This document shows positions 31,491 to 43,110 of a stretch of DNA of 64,000 bases, in pieces. The DNA comes from Dama dama (taxonomy: Eukaryota; Chordata; Mammalia; Artiodactyla; Cervidae): contig NC_083692.1 in NCBI RefSeq assembly GCF_033118175.1, positions 11,095,501-11,159,500 of the forward strand. The letters are read 5' to 3'. Position 1 is the stretch's first letter, and the number at the start of each line of letters is the position of its first letter. The position numbers and the translations under genes were made by a program. Under the pieces are notes generated by a model, which was not told the origin of the DNA, searched no databases, and saw nothing but the letters and a program-made list of their open reading frames with translations.

Positions 31491-33613
31491 TGTTCAGTCA
31501 CCTAGTTGTGTCTGACTCTTTGCGAGCCCGTGGACCCCAGCAGGCCAGACCTCCCTGTCCCTCACCATCTCCCAAAGTTTGCCCAAGTTCATCTCTATTA
31601 CATCAATGATGCCATCCAACCATCTCATCCTCTGATACCCTCTTCTTCTGCCCTTGATCTTTCCCAGCATCAGGGACTTTTCCAATGAGCCATCAGGTGA
31701 CCAAAATATTGGAGTTTCAGGTTCAGCATCAGTCCTTCCAACAAGTATTCAGGGTTGATTTCCCTTAAGACAGGGCTTCCCTGATGGCTCAGTTGCTAAA
31801 GAATTTGCCTGCAATGCAGTACACCCTAGTTCAATTCCTGGGTCGGGAAAATCTTCTGGAGAAGGGATAGGCTACCCACTCCAGTATTCTTGGGCTTCCT
31901 TGGTAGCTCAGCTGGTAAAGAATCCACCTGCAGTGTGGGAGACCTGGGTTGGAAAGATCCCCTGGAGAAGGAATCGGCTACCCACTCCAGTATTCTGGCC
32001 TGGAGAATTCCATGGACTGTATAGTCCATGGGGTCACAAAGAGTCAGACATGACTGAGCAACTTTCACTCACTCACTCACTTCCCTTAAGATTGACTGGT
32101 TTGATCTCCTTGCTGTCCAAGGGACTTTCAGGGGTCTTCTCCAGCACCACAGTTCAAAGGCATCAATTCTTCAGTGCTCTGCCTTCTTTATGGTCTGGTT
32201 CTCACAACCACATGTGCCCACTGGAAAGACCACAGCCTTGATTATATGGACCTTTGTCGGCAGAGTAATGCCTCTGCTTTTCAACACACTGTCTAGGTTT
32301 ATCATAGCTTTCAGGTCAAGAAGCAATCATCTGATTTCACAGCTGCAGTCACCACCCGTAGTGGTTTCAGAGCCCAAGAAAAGGAAATCTGTCACTACTT
32401 CCACCTTTCCCCCCTCTATTTGCCAAGCAGTAACGGGGGCGGATGCCATGATCTTCGTTTTTTTAATATGTAGTTTTAAGCCGGCTCTTTCACTCTCCTC
32501 CTTCACCCTCATCAAGAGGCTCTTTAGTTCCTCTTTGCTTTCCGCCATTAGAGTGGTATCACCTACATTTCTGAGGCCATTGGTGTTGCTCCTGCCTATC
32601 TTGGTTTCAGCTTGTAACTCACCCAACCCGGTATTTCTCATGACATGCTCAGCGTATAGATTAAACAAACAGGGTGACAGCAGACAGCCCTGTCATACTC
32701 CTTTCTCAATCTTGAACCAATAAGTTGCTCCACACAAGGTTCTAACTGTTGACACTTGACCTGCATACGGGTTTCTCAGGAGACAGATAAGATGGTCCGG
32801 TATTCCAACATCTTTAAGAGCTTTCCACAGTTTACTAAGATCCACACAGTCAAAGGCTTTGGCATAGTCAATGAAACAGAGAGAGATGTTTCTCTGGAAT
32901 TCTCTAGCTTTCTCTATGATCCAGTGAATGTTGGCAATTCGATCTCTGGTTCCTCTTCCTTTTCTAACTCCAGCTTGGACATCTGGAAGTTCTTTGTTCT
33001 CATAATGCTGAAGCCTAGCATGGCAGATTTTAAGCGTGACCTTACTAGCATGGGAGATGACTGCAACTGCCCAATGGTTAGAACATTCTTTGGTACTATC
33101 CTTCTTGGGAACTGGGATGAGGATTGACCTTTTCTAGTCCTGTGGCCACTGCTGGGTCTTCCAGATTTGTTCACATGTTGAATGTAATACCTTGATGGCA
33201 TCATCCTTTAAACTTTTGAATAGTTCTACTGGGATTCCATCACACCCACTAGCTTTATTAACAGCAGTGCTTCCTCAGGCCCCACTTGACTTTGCTCTCC
33301 AGAATGTCTGGTTCTCGGTGGCTGACCACACCATCATAGTAATCCAGTTCATTAGGATATCTTTGGTACACTTCTGCAATACATTCTTCTTCTTGATCTC
33401 ATCAGCATCTACTAGGTATCTACCAATTATGTCCTTATTGTGCCCATCTTTGGGCAAAATGTTCCCTTGATATCCTGAAGAGATCTCTGGTCCATTCCCT
33501 TCCGTTGCTCCCTTCTAGTTTTCTACACCGTTCATTGTAGAAGACCTTCTTGTCTCTCCGTGCTGTTCTTTGGAAATCTGCATTTAGTTGGATATACCTT
33601 TCCCTTTCTCCCT
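31491..33613 (-). mobile_element. BovB LINE, longest copy, with nested Bov-A2
   Basis: Antisense BovB: 3' terminus at 31491 (tgttcagtcacctagttgtg) to an internal 5' truncation at 33613, about 1.8 kb once the nested SINE (31771-32080) is removed. A perfect 10-bp target duplication tgtgaggccc flanks it (31480-31489 and 33614-33623). It covers the reverse transcriptase and sequence upstream of it. In the minus-strand frame at 32327-32668 the catalytic YADD position reads NVGD (LRNVGDTTLMAESKEEL), so the palm is destroyed. Confidence 0.96.
31771..32080 (+). mobile_element. Bov-A2 dimeric SINE nested in BovB
   Basis: Sense dimer: cagggcttccctgatggctc, second monomer from gggcttccttggtagctcagc, ending in actttcactcactcactcac. 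Target duplication ttcccttaaga at 31760-31770 and 32081-32091 is perfect and lies inside BovB sequence on both sides, so the SINE is younger than the BovB insertion. Confidence 0.96.
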
Positions 33614-33864
33614 TGTGAGGCCCTACAGGGGTTCAAAACTTGGATACACTCACAACTTAAGTTGTAAATATATTTGTGTTGAAAGAAATCAAAGTTAGGG
33701 AAGATTATTCTAAGCTGTGTTAAGGAAGGATGGCATCTTGGAAAAGGAAGGCATCTTTTGAGCAGAGCTGATAGAAACTAGGATGTGCTTTAATGAATAT
33801 GAAAAAGCAGAGTGATCCAGATCAGCATGAAAGGTAAGAGCAGAGATGAATCTGTTCAACGTTG

Positions 33865-34045
33865 GTTCAGAGCCTTACCAGCACACTGGGGAGCTTTTTA
33901 AACTTCTGCTGCCCAAGTTGCACCCAGACCAATTAAAACCAGTTTCTCCAAGGGTGGGACCTGAACATCAGTAGTTTGTGAAGCTTCCTACGTGATTTCA
34001 ATGGGCAGCCAGGGCTACTCAAGTGTGGCCCACAGCCTGGCAAAA
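33865..34045 (+). mobile_element. MER5A hAT-Charlie relic
   Basis: gcacactggggagctttttaa, gcccaagttgcacccagacc, gtgggacctgaacatcag and tgtggcccacagcctgg parallel MER5A from its second quarter to the end. Confidence 0.65.
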
Positions 34046-34424
34046 TCAACAGTACCTAGAGCTCTGTTGGATCACAAGGTTTTCAGAGCCCCTTTCCCCA
34101 TCTTCTCAGATAGAATCTGCACACCAACAAGATCCCAGGTGATTTCCTGCACATGAAAATCTAAGATGCTATGAGATATTCTGTGGCCATTCCCACCATC
34201 CCTGACTTAAACAACTGCTGCATGTTCTTAATATGACACAGTTCCAGGTCCCTCCCCTTCAGGGTTAGAGATTCAGAGATAGAGTCAATAGTAGATGGGA
34301 TTGAACAAGGGATCTTTGACATTCTTTCAGAAGTTTGGGAGATGCTGAGAGCAGTTTCTCATTTGTAGGTTGGCTGACAGCCTTGACTACTGGACTGAAG
34401 GAAGTTTTGCTTGATCTGACAGTG

Positions 34425-34592
34425 GTTCTCAACCTGAGCTGTAAAATTACCTGAAGATGCTTCTCGAAAATAGAGCTATCTTCACCCCACCCCCTAGAGA
34501 CTGTCTGGTCTGGGTCTAGGCATAGCTATTTTTGTTTTGTTGGTTGGTCAGTTAGTTTGTAGCATGCTAGGTAATTCGAACACACGGAGTTG
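34425..34592 (+). mobile_element. MER5A hAT-Charlie relic
   Basis: Starts with the hAT-type end cagtggttctcaacctgag, then aaattacctgaagatgcttc and gtctaggcatagctatttttg. Left end well preserved, right end decayed. Confidence 0.65.
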
Positions 34593-34705
34593 AAAATTCA
34601 CTATGTTAGGGAGCTAGTGCCCCTTGAAGGAGGAGGGACACGTGATGAAGTGTTATCTGACAATAAAACATAAACTCCAGGTTAGGTATTTTTAAAAATC
34701 CAAAG

Positions 34706-34924
34706 AGGACTTCCCTGGTGGTCCAAGGGTTAAGAATCTGTCTGACAGTGCAGGAGACACAAGTTCGACCCCTAGTCCAGGAAGACGCCACACGCCGCAG
34801 AGCATCTCAGCCTACGAGCCACATCTACTGAGCCCACGAGCCCTAAGCGGGGGCTCTGCAACAGAGAAAAGCAACAGAGACCCAGTGCAGCCACAAATAA
34901 ACAGATAAATAAAACTTTTAACTT
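34706..34924 (+). mobile_element. CHR-2-type SINE
   Basis: gacttccctggtggtccaagg, acaagttcgacccctagtcc, cagagacccagtgcagccac and a simple A/T tail. Target duplication tttttaaaaat at 34689-34699 and 34925-34935, possibly extending to 17 bp with two mismatches. Confidence 0.9.
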
Positions 34925-35397
34925 TTTTTAAAAATAGAAAGCAATAAATCTAAAGATACATCCTAGCTAGGTGGTCATGATCAAGCACCTGGGATAGTTG
35001 TTTGAGAATTCCTGAGAATGGACAGGAAAGAAGAGGTCTATAAGGGTAACAATCAGAAAAAACCAAATAACTCATTAGGATTACGACTGGAGAAAATATA
35101 GCAGGTTACAGAAACCGCCTACAAGAAGGTGGAAAAGCAAAGGAGTTGGTGTAGAATCAGCCTCAAATTTAAAACTTGACAAAGGGAACTAATTTGGGGG
35201 GTATGATAGTCAATTTTCTGTGTCAACTTGACTGAGCCATGGGGTGCCCAGATATCTGGTCAAACATTCTGGGTATTTCTGTGAGGGTATTTTGGATGGA
35301 CTGCCCTCCAGCTCTCATCCCATCAGTTGAAGGCCTGAATAAACCAAAAAGCATCACCCTCTCCTGAGCAAGAAAAAACTCACCCTGCTTGACTGGG

Positions 35398-35620
35398 CTT
35401 CCCAGGTAGTGCCAGTGGTAAAAGAATCTGCCTGCCAATGCGGGGTTTCCATCCCTGGGTGGGGAAGATCCCCTGGAGCAGGAACTAGCAACCCATTCCA
35501 GTATTCTTGCCTGGGAAATCCCACAGACAGAGTCTGGGGGGCTACAGTCCACGGGGTCGCAAAGTGTGAGACACAACTCACACACACACACACACACGCA
35601 CACACACACACGTACACACT
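35398..35620 (+). mobile_element. Bov-tA SINE with (CA)n tail
   Basis: cttcccaggtagtgccagtgg to gtgagacacaactcac and then a CA microsatellite to 35619. Target duplication ccctgcttgactggg (35383-35397) against ccctgcgtgactggg (35621-35635), 14 of 15. Confidence 0.95.
35578..35619. repeat. (CA)n microsatellite
   Basis: About 40 bases of CA with two G interruptions, grown from the tail of the SINE. Confidence 0.92.
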
Positions 35621-36186
35621 CCCTGCGTGACTGGGACTTTGGTCTTTTCTTGCCTTTAGACTCATACTGAAGCACTGATTCCTCCTGGATCTCAAGCCTT
35701 CTGAAACCACAGCCTGAAACCACCATTATTATTCCATTATTAACACCATTATTATTCTTTATAATAAATCATATTTGTAAAATATATTGGTTCTGTTTCT
35801 CTAGAGACTCCTACGATAGTAGATAAACATATTGTGTTAAGTTTTGAGACACAATCGTTGACTATTAAAATCAAGGAAAAACTAAAATGAAGATTAAACA
35901 AATAATACAGATGCTATTTATTCAGAGCTTGCTATACAAGGGAGTCAGTCACTAACTCCTGCATTTGGCAGAGACTTGAAGACAGGGGCGTAGGAAAGAA
36001 AGAGAAGGCTTAATTTAAGGTACATCCTCACTTGGGCTGCTTGCATAGGAAGGGTGAGGGTCCTCTAACTAGAAGCAGGGTACCCTAGATGATTGGTCTG
36101 ACAAACACATCTATCTTTCTCTGGCTGGTTCCAAGTTGCAGGCAGGTGCAAAAATTAAAGAAGCCAGCAGTCAGCGACCAAGTCCT

Positions 36187-36498
36187 GATTATTCTGGGCC
36201 AATTGCTGCAGAGCTATGGGTCAGAGTTCTACTATCAAATATGGTCTAGCCCTCATCTAATATATATGTCCACTCTCATATGTTAAAAAATGAATGCCCT
36301 AGTATATATCAGGTCCCCACTTCCCAACGTTTTAATGAAAAAGATTATTCTGGGCCAATTGCCGCAAAGCTATAGGTCAGAGTTCTATGGTCAAATATGG
36401 TCTAGCCCTTGACTAATATATATGTTCACTCTCATACATTAAATAATGAATGCACTAGTATATAGCAGGTCCTTACTTCCCAAAGTTTTAATGAATGT
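36187..36498 (+). repeat. 156-bp tandem duplication, two copies
   Basis: Unit 1 is 36187-36342 and unit 2 is 36343-36498. Both begin gattattctgggccaattgc and share ggtcagagttcta, caaatatggtctagccc and cttcccaa.gttttaatgaa. Roughly 88-90% identical by eye with no indel needed. Not part of a named repeat. Confidence 0.92.
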
Positions 36499-36731
36499 TT
36501 TCATCTAGTTCAATGTATTCAATACTATCTGGCCACATCTGCATTCATATTTATACTCTTACATCTTTCTAAGTCTTACTGAGGATTTTGGAAGAGGGGA
36601 AGGATTTCAAAATGTAGGTTGCATTATTATCTGTTGACAAGGCCAACAGGTCAGGAGATGACTGCCATTGAAAAGATAGTTGGTTATATTCACATATTCC
36701 AAGAGATGGGGCCACAACACTCCATGGCAGC

Positions 36732-36768
36732 GGGGGCAGGGGGTGGCGGGCGGTAGGTGGGGGGGGGT
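36732..36768 (+). repeat. G-rich tract with quadruplex potential
   Basis: Four or more G runs within 37 bases (gggggcagggggtggcggg then gg.agg and a G9 run) on the plus strand. Confidence 0.75.
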
Positions 36769-37225
36769 GTGCTTCACAGGAAAGCATGGAAATTGATCAA
36801 GAGGTTCGGGGGTAAGCAGCCCGGGACCAGAACCTTTATTGTGACTTCTCCAGGAAGAAACAGGCAAACCAAAGTAAACAGGTTGAGAATTAGCTAGTTT
36901 AAATCATCTCAGGGGGCTCTGGGCCATAGGAACTGTCCCTGGGAGTGTGTTACCTGGCCCTGAAGTGACCAGGGCATGGTCACTGGAGTCCTGTGAGTGA
37001 CAGTCTGATGGAGGAGGTGGCTGGGATGCAAGCTGTGTATCCGTTGGTCTGCATCTGAAAGGCAGACTTGAGGCAGAACCGTTCACTGTGTCTAGGAGCT
37101 GGCTAGCCCTGGAAGGGGCAGTTCCTCCAGCATCAGCAAGTCCCCAGATAGCAAAACATCAAAATGCAAAGAAAGTTAAAAGCATAGTTAATGCTGGAAA
37201 CATAATTCAAAATAGAAATTCAGAG

Positions 37226-37242
37226 CCCCCCCCCCCCCCCCC
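37226..37242. repeat. poly(C) tract, 17 bases
   Basis: Uninterrupted run of C; prone to length error in assemblies. Confidence 0.9.
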
Positions 37243-37716
37243 GCTCTTTATAAACTGCTAACATCACAACAGTTATGACAGCAAACCAGAAATGCTTAAT
37301 GTGACATTTCAAACTACAAGAGCACTTGACACCACCATGAATCATCTGGGCTGTGTGCCTGGGGCATTAATAGCAACGCAGAGACTCAAAGACCAGCAGC
37401 CGCCACCGGTAAGGCTTCGGCACAAAGCCTGCCATGTCTGAGCCTTCCCCTTGCAGAATAAACCAAGGACAGACCTCCATTTTCCCTGGGCAGCTGGGAC
37501 ACTTGCGAGCTCACCAAACCCTTGCCTGTCCATCATATCCTTTTTCATGGCTCTGGAGATGGTGAAAACATTGTTTTGTGCTGTTTCTGCGACATCTCAG
37601 AGATTCTCCAGCCAGGCGACACTCCCCTTGGGCCTTTCTAAGTGAGAGTGGGAGTCAGCACACAGTTCATCTGGTGAAATGTCTCTGATGCCTAGAAGAT
37701 GAGCACTCTTCTTGTA

Positions 37717-37900
37717 TGCGTGTGCTCAGTCACTTCGTTGTATCTGACTCTTCGCAACCCCGTGGGCTGTAGCCCACCAGGCTCCTCTGTCCCTGGGATT
37801 CTCCAGGCAAGAATACTAGAGGGGGTTGCCAATCCCATCTCCAGGGGATCTTCCCGACCCAGGGATCGAACCCGAATTTCCTGCCTTGCAGGCTCTTCAT
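37717..37900 (-). mobile_element. Bov-tA SINE, head truncated
   Basis: Antisense tgcgtgtgctcagtcacttcg to ttgcaggctcttcatgtgg; the last part of the tRNA-like head (ctttaccatctgagccacc) is replaced by ctcttcatgtgg. Followed by an A15 run at 37914-37928. Confidence 0.9.
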
Positions 37901-37944
37901 GTGGTCAAACATTAAAAAAAAAAAAAAACCTGTTTTCTTTTCTA

Positions 37945-38090
37945 AAATCACCAATTATTTTATAGTTTAGTAGACTGTCCTTGTCTGTTTCTTCCCATCA
38001 GATTAAAAGCTCCTCAATGGTACAGACTAGATCTTAAATTCATCCTTTTAATCCCCAAGCCTAACCTTGAAAAAATATCTATTAATCTGC
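37945..38090 (+). mobile_element. L2 LINE 3' fragment
   Basis: cagattaaaagctcctcaatgg and atccccaagcctaacc follow L2 'agactgtaagctccatgaggg' and 'atccccagcgcctagc'. Confidence 0.5.
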
Positions 38091-38264
38091 AGCATGTTAT
38101 ACAACTCAGCCACCTCTGGAACCCTTACAACTGCCTGCCCTTCTGGCTAAGGGACAGGGTGCCTTGCTCCTAGCAAGTAAGAAAAAAGAGAAAGAAATCC
38201 CCAACCTCAGAAAATGGACGTGCCAGCACCCTGGACAGAGTGAAGGAAAGGAAGCAATTACAGA

Positions 38265-38365
38265 AACAGCAGCAACTTGAATGGGCCTGGTGTGTGCCAG
38301 GCACAGCTCTCGGCTCTTTACGTGAATTAACCACCGTCACCCAACCTCCTGGAAGCAAACCTCGC
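38265..38365 (+). mobile_element. MIR SINE fragment
   Basis: gcctggtgtgtgccaggcac, agctctcggctctttacgtg and aattaaccaccgtcaccc match the MIR 5' half. Confidence 0.6.
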
Positions 38366-38859
38366 AGTCTCTCCCTGTGGACCATATCGAAGTTTGAATC
38401 AGAAATCTGTTCTTCCTCATTTCTAATCTTCTTGGTATATTGCCATTCTCTTCTTAGAAATTCCCCTGGGAAAAAAAACATGCAACCGGGCCCAACGAAA
38501 GACACAAAAACCAAGTCTTTGTTTCTTTCCTCTGTTGTTATGGTTCACCAGACAGAAGTGAAGACAGATGAAGAGGTCAAGTGATGCTCTGGCCTGAATG
38601 TGGGTTGGAGACAAGGAGAAGGAGGCGTGTGCCAGGCTGCAAAGCCTGGGGGTGCAAAGATGCAGCCTGGACCAAGCGCTCCTGCCCGGGGCTGTTGCCT
38701 CAGGCTTTATCCCTGCCTCCCAGGTCCAGCCAGTGGCACTGATGCCCTTGCTCGTAAAATACCTCACCACTTTCTATCTCCACCAACATTCTTCCCATCC
38801 CTAAACTGGACCATAGCAACGTAGAGGGAAAATCCTCTTTTAATTAAGAGTGCAGAGCA

Positions 38860-39010
38860 GGGATTTCCCTGGCAGTCCAGTGGCTAAGACTCCACGCTCC
38901 CAACGCAGGGAGCCTGGGTTTCGATCCCTGAACAGGGAGCTGATCCCACAGGCCGAAGCTGAGGCCTGGCACAGCCAAATGAGATAAATGAACAATAAAA
39001 AGGGGAAAAA
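38860..39010 (+). mobile_element. CHR-2-type SINE
   Basis: ggatttccctggcagtccagtg, gggtttcgatccctgaacagg, gaggcctggcacagccaaatg and an A-rich end. Confidence 0.88.
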
Positions 39011-40483
39011 ATGAGGGCAGTGCGGCCTGAGCTAAGGGAGTCAGCCTCTCTTCAGAACCTTGCTCTGAGCAGAGGAGGGCTTTGCCAACAAGGCCTGGTT
39101 CAGCCTTCCCGCAGCATTGTAAGGGAAGCATGTGGTGCGATTCTTTCCACTTAACAAGACAGAAAGCAGAGGGCGTGATACAATCTGAATGGTTCTGCCA
39201 AGGTCACAGGCTAGACCTGAGTGCCTGAGGTGGAAACAGGGCCTTGGGAGTCTACTATCTATGTCTGGATCTCCTACACGGGGAACGTGGATTCAGTATT
39301 GTATACTGTACCTGCCCACTGAAATTCTTTAAAATCAGTACAATGTGCATCTGAAGAATGGAGCTCACATCTGGCATTTCTCACACCAAAACAACCTTGG
39401 TGTACCCTTGCCACCAAGAAGTATCCACCTGCACCTCTTGTCAGCGTCGCAGGATGAGATTCTTTGAATATTCAACACCTTCACCCATCCCACCCCACCC
39501 GTCCTGCTCTACCAGGGGGTTAATAGATGCAAAGGTGGCCACAGAGTGGGGTATTTAATGTAACAGAGATTTCTCAAATCTCTACATTCCCTTGCTGCAT
39601 CCCAGCCGGCACCTTCAACAGAAGCAAATACTTCAGGGGCACAAGAAATATCTAGGTTAACAGCTGAAGATTTGCACTTGTTTTCCCCACACAGCCAAAG
39701 TGCTCAATAAGCCTCACAAAAGAAATCCTTTAACCTATGACAAAAACTCAGTCAGCAGAAGAAAATGGTAGTCCTCTGACAGAACACAGCTTAGAGAAGA
39801 AAACTGTCTTCCCACCAACTAGAGACTCAGCTGATGGGAAACACAGTATTCAGGACTGGGGGACATATATCAGAAGCTTGGTGTTTGACAAGAGACATAA
39901 ATGGGCTGCATTGTCCGTGAGGCAATGAAAGCTGTTTAATCCTGATCCAACTCGAGCCACAGGCTCTCTCTCTCTGCAAACCATCATCACCACCCGTAAC
40001 ATCATTCTCGCCAGAAGTCGTCTGCACTCTGTGTTGGATGCTGAACAAAGGGACGGGGTCCCCACAGTGTGGGATCTCACCGTCTGAGCTGTGCAACGCT
40101 GACACCTATCGACCTAGAAATACATCAGGCAGAGAGACCTGGAAGAGCAGAAACAAGGACAGGAATACAAATCTAGGATCAAAAGCCTTCCGGGATGCAG
40201 GATGAAGACGGAACTAAGAAATTCCGCTTTTGGACTGATTGTATTGCAGAGTACCAAATGTACAGGACGAGTGAACTCTGACACCCACAGCTGCCTACCC
40301 CGGGGGGCCACATATTCAGAAGAGTGGCATCAAAGCATCTGAAAGATAGACTGGCCTGCATTTCATCCAGACATGTCACTCTGAAAATCAATTTTTCAAA
40401 GATTATGTTTCAGGAGCTCTTCAAATTCTGGAAAGAAGAAATGATTAAGACTAACATCCTCTTGAACAGCTTTTAAAAAGAAA
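39011..40483. other. no gene recognised; unassigned sequence
   Basis: About 1.5 kb with no named repeat. Several 60-92-codon frames on both strands overlap in conflicting phases; a short TC run lies at 39966-39975. Nothing supports an exon. Confidence 0.35.
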
Positions 40484-41435
40484 AAGGAACAAGCAACAGC
40501 TAGAATCAGACATGGAACAACTGATTGGTTCAAAATCAGGAAAGGAGTATGACAAGGCTGTATATTATCACCCTGCTTATTTAACTTATATGCAGAGTAC
40601 ATCATGGGAAATGCCGGGCTGGATGAAACACAAGCTGGGATCCAGACTGCCAAGAGAAATGTCAACAACCTGAGATATGGAGAGGACACCACTCTAATGG
40701 CAGAAAGCAAAGAGGAACTAAAGAGCCTCTTGATGAGGGTGAAAGAGGAAAGAGAAAAAGCTGGCTTGAAACTCAACATTCAAAAAACTAAGATCACGGC
40801 ATGTGGTCCCATCACTTCACGGCAAATAGAAGAGGAAAAAGTGGAAATAGACACAGATTTTCTTTTCTTGGGCTCCAAAATCACTGTGGACAGTGACTGC
40901 AGCCATGAAATTAAAAGACACTTGACCCTTGGAAGGAAAACTATGACCTAGATAGGATATTAAAAAGCAGAGACATCACCCAGCTGACAAAGGTCCCTAA
41001 GGTAAAAACTATGGTTTTCCCAGTAGTCACATATGGATGTGAGAGTTGCATCATAAAGAAAGCTAAGCTCAGAAGAACCGATGCTTTTGAACTGTGGTGC
41101 TGGAAAAGACTCTTGAGAGTCCCTTGGACTGCAGGAGATCAAACCAATCAATCCTAAATGAAATCAACCCTGACTATTCACTGGAAGGACCGATGCTGAA
41201 GTTGAAGCTCCAATACTTTGGCCACTTGATGTGAAGAGCTGACTCAGTGGAAAAGCCCCTAATGGTGGGAAGGACTGAAGGCAGGAGGAGAAGGGGACAG
41301 CAGAGGATATCACCAACTCACTGGACATGAATTTGAGCAAACTCTGGGAGATAATGGAGGACAGGGGAGCCTGGCATACTGGGGTCCATGGGGTGCAGAG
41401 AGCCGAACAGGACTTAGCAACTGAACACAACAAAC
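40484..41435 (+). mobile_element. BovB LINE, 0.95 kb
   Basis: Sense BovB from about ggaacaagcaacagctagaatc to ttagcaactgaacacaac. The plus frame 40604-40951 (115 codons) carries LRYGEDTTLMAESKEEL, so the catalytic YADD is YGED; downstream frames are broken. A deletion of part of the 3' segment near 41300 (atatcaccaactcactgg) removes the 'gatgagatggttggatggc' phrase. Confidence 0.95.
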
Positions 41436-42576
41436 AGCCACGTCACAATCATGTAAAGCCATATCCTCAGATGTCCATAGGAATTTAGTGGAGGGGGCAA
41501 TAAGTAGGCACTATAGGCTCAGGGATGCTAGGGCCTGGGATGTTTACTGGAATCCAAGTTTCAAATTAATCAATATTTATATCGGCATAAGTAATAAAGG
41601 TATATTGGTCTAGTTCTATCCTCTGCCTAAGGGCACTATGGTCCTTGCTGACCAGACATGCATCGGGCTGCACCTGGCCCTGCCAGAGCTACCCTCTGAG
41701 GCGGACGTTTACTAAGGGTATGCGGAGAAGAACAGGCCTTGTCCATCATGCATCCCCCGCCACTACCGGGACAGAAGGAATCCAGTCATCCCTCTGCCAA
41801 AGGAGTCTCTATGTACACACACACACACACACACACACACCTTACACACCCTACACTTTCAATTTCTGGGTTTTGGTCCCAAGCAAGAACGGCTAAATTG
41901 AGAGGGTGACTCTGTGGATATTTTTTATTTTTTGGCTGTCCCCATTCCAGACTCTTCACTCCCTAATACATCCAGCGGAAATACACATAAGGCCCCAGTT
42001 GAGTCATAGACACTACCTCCCACTGTGGAACCTGAAGCAATCAGAGCCTCCCTTCTCTGCACCCCTGTCTGCAACCTAAAGTGGACAAAGGACTTGGGCC
42101 AGGCTGATGGAGTGCTGTCTCCCAAAACACAGACTCTAGGGTGAGTGTCAGAAAGCTCTGGAACGGCAGAAGTCACTCTTGGTGGAAAAGCAGCAGCAAG
42201 AAGCAGACTAGATTGTTCTTGGTCCTGAATCAGGAGCTCACCTCCTGTCCTCTCAAGCTCACTCTGTTCCTCCACACTTTCCAAGCCCCCTCTCTGAGTC
42301 TCCTCTTCAGCGTGAGAGATGCTGATATCCTTCCAAGAAAGGTCCTTTTGGCTTATGTTAGCCAGAGTTGGGTTTTGCTACTTGCAACTGAGGACTCTGA
42401 CAGCATTATGGATTCTAAAATGTCCCTCACATACCCCTGGTGAACCTTGCCCAGCCTGGCAAGAACCATTCCTGACAGCAGCTCTCTGTGTCTGGGCTCC
42501 CATCACACAAGCAGCAAGCTCCCTAAGTTCTTTCTCCATATTTCTTTGCCTTTCCATTTCTTTCTGATGTACTTTA
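41436..42576. other. no gene recognised; contains a (CA)n run
   Basis: (AC)n at 41815-41841 is the only feature I can name. Frames on both strands at 41925-42567 are uncorroborated. Confidence 0.35.
41815..41841. repeat. (CA)n microsatellite
   Basis: About 13 uninterrupted AC units, not attached to a recognisable SINE. Confidence 0.9.
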
Positions 42577-42796
42577 TGGCTTCCCAGGTGGTGCAGTTGG
42601 TAAAAAAAAAAAAAAAAAAATCCACTTGCCAAGGGAGAAGACACAGGAGATGTGGGTTCAATCTCTGGGTCGGAAAGGTCCCCTGGAGTAGGAAATGGCA
42701 ACCCATTCCAGTATTCTTGTCTGGGAGATCCCATGGACAGAGACAGGTGGGCTACAGCTTATGGGGTCGCAAGAGTTGGACATGACTGAATACACA
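42577..42796 (+). mobile_element. Bov-tA SINE with A19 run in its head
   Basis: tggcttcccaggtggtgcag, then ttggt followed by A19 (42602-42620) where the family has 'ggtaaagaatccacc', then tccacttgccaagggag and the normal body to gactgaatacaca. The expansion lies just after the A-box region. Confidence 0.93.
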
Positions 42797-43059
42797 ATGC
42801 CTGAGAGATTTCTCCAAACTCTCCACCTGCTCCAAACATTCCCGGAACATAGACATTTTAGGCATAGATCTTTAGGAGACACTAAGGAGTTTACAACTAG
42901 GCAAAACGCAAACTTTTCAATGTTTTAAATTCAGTGCTTTCTCGTCATGTACCAGAGCTGTTTTATTTAGTTAGGTTTTCAGGGAACCCAGCTTCTATTT
43001 GTCAGGTTTACGGTGTTGATGCGTCCCTCTCACTGAGGTGTTCAGAGCCTTAATTAGAT

Positions 43060-43110
43060 CGCGAGTATAAAGTGCTTTGACAGCATCGGATGAAAAGTGC
43101 TAAAGAAATC
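43060..43110 (+). mobile_element. CR1/L3-type LINE 3' tail (possible)
   Basis: taaagtgctttgacagcatcgg and atgaaaagtgctaaagaaa resemble the CR1/L3 terminal 'taaagcgctttgagatccttggatgaaaagcgctat'. Very old; surrounded by repeat-poor sequence. Confidence 0.4.

Larger units (their letters stand above)
35203..35825 (+). mobile_element. old mammalian interspersed repeat (family not named), second copy, split by a SINE
   Basis: 35203-35397 (gtgtcaacttgactgagcc, ggtgcccagatatctggtc, gttgaaggcctgaataaacc) and 35621-35825 (ggtcttttcttgcctttag, ggttctgtttctctagagac). Same family as 12285-12920; this copy keeps the 5' part that the other lacks. Confidence 0.65.
36499..37716. other. no gene recognised; unassigned sequence
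   Basis: Contains the G-rich tract and a C17 run at 37226-37242 but no named interspersed repeat and no supported exon. Confidence 0.35.

Noticed and set aside
35354..35726. Minus-strand frames of 118-167 codons with a Cys/Val repeat
   Set aside because: They read through a Bov-tA and its CA microsatellite tail; the repeat encodes the Cys-Val run.
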